Below, piece by piece: positions 1 to 9,684 of a stretch of 64,000 bases of DNA (position 1 is its first letter; every line of letters begins with the position of its first letter). Where the stretch lies: contig NC_003076.8 of the NCBI RefSeq assembly GCF_000001735.4, positions 14,263,835 to 14,327,834 of the forward strand, in the 5' to 3' direction. The DNA comes from Arabidopsis thaliana. Taxonomy: Eukaryota > Streptophyta > Magnoliopsida > Brassicales > Brassicaceae. The position numbers and the translations under genes were made by a program. The notes below the pieces were generated by a model. It did no database searches. It worked only from the letters and a program-made list of their open reading frames with translations, and was not told the DNA's origin.

Positions 1-135
1 CCCTTGATTTTTCCTTTTGTAAGTAATGTCAAACTTAGGATTAATACTCACCTCCTTATCAGTTGCATCCATGGAAGGCACTGCATTCTTTCTTATCGCT
101 AAAGCTCCTCTTCCTAGGATTTTTCTATTTGATAC

Positions 136-815
136 TCAAACCTGAAGAACAAGCTTGATCAATAGAGTTAAAGCCCGACGAGAAATCCAGATTAAGATAA
201 TCAGAACAGGGCTACCCCATAGTGACTTGCAACATTTGTGATTGATGTGCCTGTGAGAGTATCCTTTCAATTCATCAGGTAACATAATAAACTTTGGTGA
301 GCGTGAAGGAGAAATCATAGGAGCTTGAACTACTACATTTTTCTGTTTAAACACACCTCCAGAAATCTCTTTCTCATTTTTATCTGCCTGGGTATCATTA
401 AAATCCATTCCCACCAAGGGATTAATAAGCTGATCAACCATCACTCTCTCAGGTAAACACTTCTTTAAACTCGCACTAGGAAGTTGCAGACTTCCTTGTT
501 GACGGCTGGGACAGTCAAATTTGTCATGAGTAAATATTTGGCAAAAGAAACATCTCTTTCGAATACGCTCATAATCAAAAGTAACTGAAACCACTTCACC
601 TATAGGTACTTGCACTTCCTTAGAGTTACGCAATGGATTTCGAACATCAAAAAGCACTTGAACTCTCACATAATCTTGAGCTTGAGATTTCTCCAAATCT
701 AACTCCACCTTTAACAGCTCCCCAACACAAGCAGCAATTTCCTTAATCGTCTCTTTCGTATAATCATTGACAGGAATATTGCAAAGCCGAACCCAAGATC
801 GTTTCTGCTTTCATA
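136..815 (-). pseudogene. LINE ORF1 remnant (DUF4283/CCHC gag-like)
   Basis: Fragment of the gag-like first ORF of a plant LINE. The open stretch from about 708 down to 136 contains a zinc knuckle of the C-x2-C-x4-H-x4-C type (CFFCQIFTHDKFDC), preceded by the usual basic residues (YERIRKR). The same frame stays open upstream to about 815 (SWVRLCNIPVND, EIAACVGELLK), which is typical of the stretch joining DUF4283 to the knuckle. The codon at 708 is GTG, not a real start, so the N-terminus is missing. The C-terminal part is only a short tail. It is a truncated retrotransposon piece, not a host gene. Confidence 0.75.
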
Positions 816-854
816 TATAGGTGTATGAACTTTAAAATAGTCATATGTAAATAT

Positions 855-3800
855 ATCGTTACCCTTATATTATTGATACTAAAATTTAACCCGCGGTACA
901 TCGCGGGGTTATATTTGTTTTTAAAATGTAATATTTTTGTTTAAAAGATTAACTGAAGATATATCATATTAATTTGTATTTTTAAATGAAGATATCTATC
1001 TATGTATTACTTAGTATATGATTACTATTTTTTAGGTTTCAATTTTTGAAGTATATATACGAAAACATATATATTTTTAATACATTTAAATTTTTGAATA
1101 TTTTGTGTATAAGGTTGTATAATTGTATTTTGATTGGTAATTTTAGGATTTCATCTGTGATATACCTTTCTTTATTAATATCGATCAAAAATTGTCATTC
1201 CATATAAATCTGTCTATATTATCTCGTTAGCTAAATTATTAGTGTTATAAAATCTAAGAAAATAAATTATTATTATTATAAATTTAATAATTTTAGGATC
1301 TCACCCGTGGTATATCGTCCCTTGAATGATTTTAAATTTATACTACTAATATAGATTTTAAATTTATCATATAAAGTATATGATTTCAAGTTTTTGTGTT
1401 TTTTATTTAAATAAAGCAACGGTTTAAATGATGATAGATTTAGTTCTTTTTCTTGTATGTGTATATGAATTTTGTGTGAATATTTTAATTATTATAAATT
1501 AGTATTTTTACTGCTATACAAAATGTTAATATAAATACTTGCTATAAATCAGATTTATGCATATTTTGTGAAGTAAAATTCACAGATTGTTTTTTGAAGA
1601 TATATGAAAAAATTGTGTAGAGATTTTTAGAAACAAATTAGGCAAGATATTGTTTGGTTAATATATTTTTTAAATTTTGTAAAACTAAATAATAAATGTC
1701 AATGACATTTCTTGTAAATAAGTCTCAACTACATGATTTATTTCACAAAATGACTGTAAAAATGTATATGTAGATTATTTAATAACATAACTTATTATTT
1801 AGTAAATTAAGAGAGACTTTTTGTTAAGACCCTCTTATCTCATTTTCTCTCGCTTTTTTTTCCAATTTTGTTTTTTTGATATATCTGATCTGCTGATTCG
1901 ATTATTTTTGAGAAATAAACATTCCAACCTCGGAGTTAGGTAATATGGTAGTCTAACACCTAGTGACATATTTGGAAATGTTGGAAAGTCTCCAATAAAA
2001 CTCCATTGAAATTCATGTAACTTAATGTGACATATTAATAATGTAGAGAATAACGATAGTCGTCATATCTACGGTTTGGATCGGATTTACTCTTGCAAAC
2101 AGTAAACCATTATCGCTTATTTCGGATAGCCAATAATTTTAAGATAAAAACTTGTCGCTAAGAAGTAACATGTGCCACGCTTTAGATGGGTGCTCTTCCT
2201 AGATCTTTTTTTTGGGTAGGATTTATGGTCTCAGTCCTACAGCATTAGCAAGGGTAATAATTTTTCATAAGAATAAAAAAAAGTTGTGCTTAATTTCAAC
2301 AATTCTACAACGTTCTAATCAAAAGGGCCAATGCAAATGAATGAAGAGCCGGTTTGTGGGAAGAAGATGGGGTTAAGTTTAGGATCTTAGCCGAAAAAGC
2401 AGTCTAATACTTAGTTTAATGTTGGATTGAATTTGCACAAAAAAAAAAATGTTGGATTGAAAGGTTTGGAGAGACAAGTCATTGGCCAGAGTGGGGTTGG
2501 AACTCTATTGCATAATTTTAAGGATTGTTTTGTTGTATATGTGTACTCCGTAATATGAAGATGCAAATTCAACCCTAAAATAACATTTACATTCCACATA
2601 ATCTATATATACATTTTTGCAGTACTTTTTTGAGAAAATGTTTGAAATCTGAGCTTTAATTCATCAATTAATTCAAATGGGTGGGTTTTACTCGGTTTAA
2701 TTACGTTCGGATCTTGGATAACGTTAATTCTTGAAATAAATTACCATTTTCTACCAAAAAATAGTGAAAAACGAAATTAATTAATTATCTAATTTAATAT
2801 ATATAATATTTCTACACTAACCATATATTTTATTTACCTAAACTAATTTTCTAAAACATTTCTACCTAATTTTAACATAAATATATGATTCTTCTTTCAT
2901 TTTTATTTGATCTAATATTTAATTTATTTTGAATTTATATAAAATACATATAGTTAATAAAATATTATATTTTTCTGTATATAATATGATTCAAATTTTT
3001 TAAAATGGACATATATTATTCATCTATGAAAAATAATATGTGTATAATATCCCACATCGCTTTAAAAAATTAGACAATAGTTTAGAGTCATACTATAAAA
3101 AAGGCCAAAATGATTATGCCTACGAATGAACAAGAAACTTGAGTTCTCAAACGTCCAAACTAAAAGTGTTCGGTTTAATCCGGTTCTTTATTTCAAAGAA
3201 TGGAAACTTTTAAAAAGTTTCAAAATATTATAAATATTTAACCTTTATTAAAGTGAAATATTCTAACTATTTCAAATATTATTTTTTTAATAAAGTTTCA
3301 AAGATTATAATATCTAAAATTTATAATTGTTAAATAAGAAGTTTAAACATTATAAATATTTAAATTATATTACGGGTGAACTCCTAGAATTGATGGGTTT
3401 AGGTCGATAATAATAAGAGACTGTGTATTGCGGGTGAAAACCTAAAATTAGTGATCAAAATATAATTATACAATCTTTAACACTACACAAAACAAACAAT
3501 ATTACCAAAACAAATACAACTTTTTTAAAACGCATCTCGATTCTTTTATAGAAAGTTTAAACATTATAAATATTTAAAATTTATATTACAGGTGAAATCT
3601 TAGAATTAACGGATTTGGGTCGATAATAATATGGCATGTTATAATATGTGTACAAATTTAGAATTAACAATAAAAAAATTCAAAATATAAATATACAATC
3701 TTAAACAATAAACAAAACAAACAATATTAACAAAACAAATACAACTTAAATTTGTTTTTTAAAGAAACACATCTCGATTTTTTGTAAGAAGTTTATACAT

Positions 3801-4121
3801 TATAATATTTATTTTATAATACGGGTGAAATCCTAGAATTGACGGATTTGGGTCGATATTAATACATGATTGTATATTACGGGTGAAATTAACAATCAAA
3901 TACAATTATACAATTTTAAACACTAAACAAAACAAAAAAATATTAATAAAACAAATACAACTTATTATTTCAAAATTTTAGTTAAAAAATATCGTCTCGC
4001 GGTATACCATATACTTAAATTAAACCAAATAAAAACATATATTTATAAATCATCTTAATAATAAATATTCTATTTTTTAATAAAAATATAGGCCCACGGT
4101 ATACCGCGAGTTAATATCTAG
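855..4121 (+). mobile_element. Helitron-like element, non-autonomous
   Basis: The left end begins TC after an A (854/855) and within 60 bases carries the 'aaatttaacccgcgg' sequence common at Arabidopsis Helitron 5' ends. The right end has a hairpin (CCCACGG-TATA-CCGCGAG, about 4093-4110) a few bases before the terminal CTAG (4118-4121), followed by T. Insertion between A and T, no target duplication, 5' TC and 3' hairpin plus CTRR are the family hallmarks. No Rep/helicase coding sequence is visible, so it would depend on other elements. The interior is AT-rich and may be a composite of more than one Helitron: a second hairpin-like 'cacccgtggtatatcg' lies near 1300. Confidence 0.65.
3372..3985. 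repeat. ~220-bp tandem repeat, about three copies
   Basis: Three diverged copies of a unit that starts with a 'gggtgaaatcctagaattga'-type sequence begin at about 3374, 3591 and 3823, so the spacing is about 217 and 232 bp. Each copy continues with a 'tttgggtcgataataata' motif, then a run rich in 'aaacaaacaatatta' and 'caaatacaactt', then 'catctcgatt'. The array lies inside the 3' third of the Helitron. Confidence 0.7.
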
Positions 4122-4657
4122 TTATAAACAAAATTGCACATTTATTTTGTAAATCATTTTATCATACACGTTGATATACCCACTTATACAATTCCAAAAT
4201 ATCGAATGTAGCACTTCTGAACCACATAAAAATATTTTAACAATTGAAATACATTTAGACTGGTTCTCATTGCCAACTGTTGGGGTGTTCTTAAGCCTGT
4301 AAGCCCAAAGAGTGTATAGAGTCAATACATGAACCTTTCTAAAAAGGAATTAATAGAGAATCGAACTTTTTATTTGTTTCCCAAAAGTGTTACCCTCTAG
4401 AGAATCGAACTTATAACATCTGTACAATACTAAAATGAAATACGTATACCATGTTTAGGTTGAACCAGTTGGCGAATTAATTTCTTGGAAAAATTACATA
4501 TACCGGGTCCAAACCGTATTTTGCTATAGGTTTAGGCATTCGGTTATTCAGTGTAGTTCGGTTCGAATTTTTACTAGTAGTTTCAAAAAGTATATTCCAA
4601 ATAGAACCGAATTTGATTTGAATTGGTTTGGTTTCGGTTAGTCGAATGTCTCTCTTG
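4122..4657. other. AT-rich spacer, no gene seen
   Basis: No coding region that I recognise. The sequence is AT-rich with short ORFs only. Its last 90 bases hold the first copy of the 72-bp repeat described separately. Confidence 0.6.
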
Positions 4658-4740
4658 AGTAAAAGATATTTTTACTAGTAGTTTCAAAAAGTATATTCCA
4701 AATAGAATCGAATTTGATTTGAATTGGTTTGGTTTCGGTT
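4568..4740. repeat. 72-bp direct repeat at a LINE 5' junction
   Basis: Two nearly identical 72-base copies, 4568-4639 and 4669-4740, differ at about one base (gaaccg versus gaatcg). They are separated by 29 bases that include the left copy of the putative LINE target duplication. The second copy abuts the first recognisable LINE base at 4741. Confidence 0.85.
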
Positions 4741-7499
4741 TTTTCTTTCAGAAGTATTGGAGTGTGATCAAAGATCAAGTGATATCTGAAGTTAATAAGT
4801 TCTTTGATTCGGGGATTATTCCTGAGGAATGGAATCATACCCACCTTTGTCTAATCCTTAAGGTCCATCCGCCTCAGAGAATGATTGACTTAAGACCAAT
4901 AAGTCTTTGTTCTGTTCTTTATAAGATTGTGGCAAAGATTCTAGTGAATAGGCTAAAGAAGCATTTGTCTCTGATTGTGTCTCCTACTCAAGCCGCTTTT
5001 GTCTCAGACAGAATGATATCTGATAATGTTTTGATAGCGCATGAAGCTATACACAGTCTGAAATCTCATCCTGTTTTTTCTAACTCATCGATGGTTGTTA
5101 AAACTGACATGTCAAAGGCCTACGACAGAGTTGAATGGTCTTTTCTCAGAGAAATGCTACAACTACTAGGGTTCAATAATATATGGATTTCTTGGATAAT
5201 GGGATGTGTGACATCTGTTACATACTCAATCTTGATTAATGGCCAACCTTTTGGTTTTATCAGACCTGAAAGAGGTATTCGCCAAGGAGATCCTCTCTCC
5301 CCTTTCTTGTTTGTGTTATGCACAGAAGCTTTGATTCATCTGTTTGATCAATCTACTAGAGCAGGCTCCTTATCTGGAATTCAGTTTCATCCTTCAGGGC
5401 CAGTAATTAACAATCTGCTGTTTGCTGATGACAGCCTCTTTATGTGTAATGCTGATAAAGATCAGAGTTTGGAGATGTTGAACTGTTTAGATAAGTATGA
5501 GAAAATCTCTGGTCAAAAAATCAACAAATCGAAATCAGCAATCACTTTCGGATTAAAAATTGATGAGGCTACAAAGAAGTGGATTAAAGATACAACTGAG
5601 ATTCAAACAGAAGGAGGAACAGGGAAATATCTAGGATTCCCAGAGTGTTTTAGTGGATCTAAGCAGGAACTTTTGGATTATATTAAAGTCAGATTGAAGG
5701 ATAGACTAACAGGATGGTTTGCAAAAAATCTATCTCAAGGAGGTAAAGAAGTCCTTATTAAATCCGTGGCTATGGCTCTCCCTGTGTATGCAATGAGCTG
5801 TTTCAAATTACCAAAGACTTCTATCAAGAACTTAACAAGTGCAATTATGGAGTTCTGGTGGAGCAATTCAAAGGATCACAAAAAAATTCACTGGTTGGGG
5901 ACTGAAAAAATGACTTTACCTAAAACACTTGGTGGCTTTGGATTTAAAGATCTGGAAATTTTCAATCAGGCTCTTTTGGCAAAGCAAGCTTGGAGGCTAT
6001 TACATGAGCCCAATTGTCTTTTTTCAAGATTCTTCAAGAGCAGGTACTTTGTGAATTCTCCATTTATAGATGCGTCTGTTGGAAGTAAAACATCCTATGC
6101 GTGGAGAAGTATTTTGTCTGGTAGGGATCTTTTAATTAAAGGACTGAAAAGAATCATTGGGAATGGAAAAGAGACATTGGTATGGATTGATAAGTGGATC
6201 CATGATGGAATAAACAGGAGACCCACAGGAATTCAATCCCTCCAAAACATTAGACTTCGAGTTGATGCTCTGATTAATATGGAAACGGGATGTTGGAATA
6301 CGAATCTGTTGAGAGCTTTATTTCATCATACTGATGTTAGGATTATTCAAGCATCAAAGCCAGTAGTTGGGAGATCAGATTTCTTTTGCTGGACAGAAAC
6401 TAGGAATGATATCTATTCGATTAGATCAGGATATGATTTAGCTTACAAATTTCATCATTTAGATCAGATTACAGAAGCTACAAATCGCCCTTCAAGGACC
6501 ACAATTGTAGAGGCCTGCTGGAAGATTCCCACTGTTCCAAAAATTCAGGTGTTTCTATGGAAACTACTAAGAGGTGCACTGGCTGTTACAGAACGTTTGA
6601 AGACAAAAGGAATTCAGAGTTATGATGGTTGTTGGTTTTGTGATGCAGATTTGGAAACAATTAATCATATGTTGTTTCTATGTCCATATGCAAGACAAGT
6701 TTGGGCTTTGTCTAATATTCCATCACCACAGACAGGTTTTTGCAAGTCAGATTATGAGAATTTCCATTATTTGATGAGTTTGCAATCACAACAAAAGGAT
6801 ATTGCAGAAATTTCAAAGGTTTTTCCTTGGGTTTTATGGCGCTTGTGGAAAAATAGGAATCAGCTATTGTTTGAAGGATCTTTTTTTCCGCCAAATGAAT
6901 TGATTATAAAAGCAAGGGAGGATGCTACTGAATGGTTTACAGCTCAAGAAGCTCGAGAATCACCTATGAGAAAGCCTAACCTCAGCCATGATTTCCGGAA
7001 ACCTCCAGTTCAGGGAGAATTTAAATGCAACATTGGATATTCTTGGTCCAAGTTGCATAGGCTTGCGGGTGTATCTTGGGTACTTAGAGATTCTCTGAGT
7101 AATGTAGTTCTCCACAGTCGTCGATCTTATTCTCAAGTTGTGTCCTTGTTTGAAGCTAAGATCAAGAGCTAGGAATGGGCAGTTGAGAGTATGAAGAGTT
7201 TACATGTTCAAAAAGTGATTTTTGGAGCCACTACAATGGAGATAATCAAAGCCCTGCATAAACCTAAGGATTGGCCATCAATAATAAGTCACATTCTCCC
7301 AATGCTAGTTATGGCTGATGGAATGACTGATTGGTTCATTTTATTTGAACCTAATGGGTGCAACAAAGGAGCCTATAAAATAGCCAAGAGTGTTACCTCT
7401 GACATAAGAGTGAACTCTTATGTAGCTCAAAGCTATCCTAGATGGATGAAAGATTTCTTCATTAAGGAGAAATGTATTGTCGATAGTATTAGGTCCTAA
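4741..7499 (+). pseudogene. LINE ORF2 remnant: reverse transcriptase, zf-RVT, RNase H
   Basis: About 920 codons of non-LTR retrotransposon ORF2, 5'-truncated inside the reverse transcriptase: the endonuclease domain is absent and coding similarity begins at FFQKYWSVIKDQV. RT motifs are clear: SKAYDRVEW, GIRQGDPLSPFLF and the catalytic LLFADDSLF. They are followed by the zf-RVT region (CWFCDADLETINHMLFLCPYARQVW). An in-frame TAG at 7170-7172 cuts the ORF before the RNase H-like C-terminus, which continues in the same frame to 7499. Apart from that stop no frameshift was noticed over 2.7 kb, so it is young or little decayed. The upstream frame has no ATG; it opens with TTG from the flanking repeat. 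It cannot support retrotransposition by itself. Confidence 0.9.
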
Positions 7500-7856
7500 G
7501 TTTTTTTTAGTTTTAAGTTAGGAGTTGTAATTATAGAGTGTATTTTATTAGGTTCTAGGTCCTTCTTTTTATTTATTCCAGTAATTTTCTAGTTAGATAG
7601 ATTTTTAAAGAGATTACTTCGCAATGATAGAAAAAAAACAAAAAGATTTAGTCCTTCTAGACTTAAGCGGTGGATTAATGTTTATAGTCTTTTCTGGGGT
7701 TTGAATCTTTGACTTTAGCTTTCTTACAATTAAGGTTTCTCCTTCTCGTAATTGATCCTAGAGTATATAAATTAGGAAGTCTGCTTTCTCTTAGTCCTGT
7801 ATCTTTAAGCTTTCATAATTAGGAAAAAAAAAAAAAAAAAGAGAGAAGGGGTAGCG

Positions 7857-8942
7857 ATGAGTGATGAATTGTGGAACGCCATACAACATATGGATTTAGG
7901 TCGTGAGGAGCCTGAACTTTATATCCCATATCATGCTTATGTTGGAGCGTTGGCTTCTAACAGATTAAGTCTCCTTGGAAGAATTCTAAATCCTCAAACT
8001 CAAAGCGTTGAAAGAGCTATCTTGGAGCTACCTTATCAGTGGGGACTTGGAACTCAGGTACATGGACGCATCCTTGACGACAGATGTTTTCAAGTTCGTT
8101 TTCGCTCGGAGATAGATCTACTTAATGGGCTAAGAAGAGCGCCTTGGGTTTTTAATGAATGGTTTATTGCACTTCAGAGATGGGAAGACTTTCCTACAGA
8201 GGATTTCCTTACCTTTATAGATGTTTGGGTTCATATTAGAGGAATTCCTTTACCATATGTGTCAGAAAGGACAGTTGAGATCATTGCTAGTACTTTAGGA
8301 GAGGTTGTGGCTATGGATTTCAATGAAGAAACTACATCGCAGATAACCTTTATTCGTGTTAAGGTTAGAATGGATTTCACTGAGCCACTACGTTTCTTTC
8401 GAAGAGTACGGTTTGCATCTAGAGAAAGAGCCATGATTGGCTTTGAGTATGAGAAGCTTCAGCGAGTTTGCACCAACTGCTGTCGAGTGAATCATCAAGT
8501 CAGTCATTGCCCGTATGTTGTGCATCAGGAGGAGATGGATAATGAACCAGATGTTTTGGTCTCTCCAGAGAGGTATGATGATGAAGACAGTCTCAATCAA
8601 GAAGATCACGGGAGACACTCACAAAGTTCTGTTATCTCATCGTTTTCATCCTTAACTCCAATATCACTGAATGCGCCTCCTGTTGTAAACTGGAATGATA
8701 ACATGATAGGCAACATACCTCATAGATTCCCATCAACTTCAGTCTCATCTTCTCACACTGTTTCAGATGGTTACCTTGCAGCTTCGGAATGGAGACCTAA
8801 AGATCAAGTTAGCTATGAGGTTGGTGAGAGTTCAAAGAGAAAGAAAGGGAAGCAAGTATTAGAAGTGCCTGAACGCAGCATCCGACAGAGACGAATGGGA
8901 TCCGGGATAAGGTTTTACCCGGTGAATGGTGAAAATCCTTAA
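7857..8942 (+). CDS. DUF4283/zinc-knuckle protein, LINE ORF1-like, intact
   Basis: A 361-codon open reading frame with ATG after an A-rich leader. Residues about 30-110 match DUF4283 (SLLGRILNPQ, QVRFRSEIDLLNGLRRAPW). Residues 118-135 give the DVWVHIRGIP signature. A C-x2-C-x4-H-x4-C knuckle (C205, C208, H213, C218) sits in the zf-CCHC_4 context EYEKLQRVCTNCC. The C-terminal third is Ser-rich and low complexity, with a basic stretch (SSKRKKGKQ) near the end. This is the RNA-binding gag-like ORF1 of plant LINEs. No RT follows; about 490 bases of 3' sequence end in poly(A) at 9434. A TATA-like 'agtatataaatta' lies near 7762. It is either a gag-only LINE derivative or a captured gene; the first seems likelier. 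Confidence 0.75.
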   Translation: MSDELWNAIQHMDLGREEPELYIPYHAYVGALASNRLSLLGRILNPQTQSVERAILELPYQWGLGTQVHGRILDDRCFQVRFRSEIDLLNGLRRAPWVFNEWFIALQRWEDFPTEDFLTFIDVWVHIRGIPLPYVSERTVEIIASTLGEVVAMDFNEETTSQITFIRVKVRMDFTEPLRFFRRVRFASRERAMIGFEYEKLQRVCTNCCRVNHQVSHCPYVVHQEEMDNEPDVLVSPERYDDEDSLNQEDHGRHSQSSVISSFSSLTPISLNAPPVVNWNDNMIGNIPHRFPSTSVSSSHTVSDGYLAASEWRPKDQVSYEVGESSKRKKGKQVLEVPERSIRQRRMGSGIRFYPVNGENP

Positions 8943-9447
8943 ACTCTAACATGAAGGTTAATAAGAGAGTAGTATCGAGTTTCTACTCTAAGGACACTTC
9001 TTTTGAGAATCAAGTTTCAGTTTGGTACCTTAGGTAATAATGATCCACTTTGAACAATAGGGTGGAGTGTGACATAATTTTTTGAAGAACACTGATAGTA
9101 AGAAGCTGACAAAGGAAGATGTGGACAACATCTTTTGATCTTCCTTGATTACTTTTTGGATCTTGTAGTACTAATAATCTACTGGAAGAAAGGCTGGGTT
9201 TTGAAGATTCTGGAATCAAGAAATGAAGATGAACTGCGGACAAATCAGTTTATGTCTGAAGACTAAGACACATCCTTAATTTCATTAGTTATTAGTAGGT
9301 ACAACTGATGTAATATGAAGTTTTTAAGGTTGCAGTTTGTTTGTACTAAATACTCTGTTTCTCCAAAATGGTTCTCTATTATTGGAAGACGCTGCTAATG
9401 TTATATATAATATGGTTATGTTGGAAAAAAAAAAGTAAAAGATATTT

Positions 9448-9684
9448 ATGAGTAGGTGAATAAGGGGTAAAAGAGTCATTTAGTCATATACGGTGTTATC
9501 TCTAGTACTAGTCTCTACTTATAGCGTCGAGACGAAACTCTCTTTTTGACAGCATAGCCTCCTTACTTCATCTTCCTCTCATTTTATCTTTCTTCTTCAC
9601 ACTCTCTCGGATACTTTTTTGTGCTTCGACAAAAGCTCTCAGATCCACAGAGTCAGAGGCTCGTCTCTTCTTTGATCTTGGTTT
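9448..9684 (+). promoter_or_regulatory. Promoter and 5' leader of the eIF5-mimic gene
   Basis: Short upstream region between the LINE insertion and the ATG at 9685. The last 140 bases are CT-rich, as in many plant leaders (tctttcttcttcacactctctcgg). No clear TATA box was found. The LINE target duplication ends only 237 bases upstream of the start codon, so the promoter is either very short or includes transposon sequence. Confidence 0.5.

Larger units (their letters stand above)
4658..9447 (+). mobile_element. LINE insertion (composite) with 14-bp target duplication
   Basis: The 14-base sequence AGTAAAAGATATTT occurs at 4658-4671 and again at 9434-9447, directly after an A-run (9425-9434). 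That is the structure left by target-primed reverse transcription. Between them, in the same orientation, are a 5'-truncated ORF2 (RT and RNase H), a 3' untranslated region with an A-rich run near 7629-7641, then a second leader, an intact ORF1-like gene (7857-8942), and about 490 bases of 3' sequence ending in poly(A). ORF2 before ORF1 is the reverse of a normal LINE, so this is either two elements or one chimeric insertion. Confidence 0.7.

Noticed and set aside
3374-3985. Possible CRISPR-like spaced repeats
   Set aside because: The copies are long, diverged and have no short identical repeat with unique spacers; the DNA is plant nuclear.
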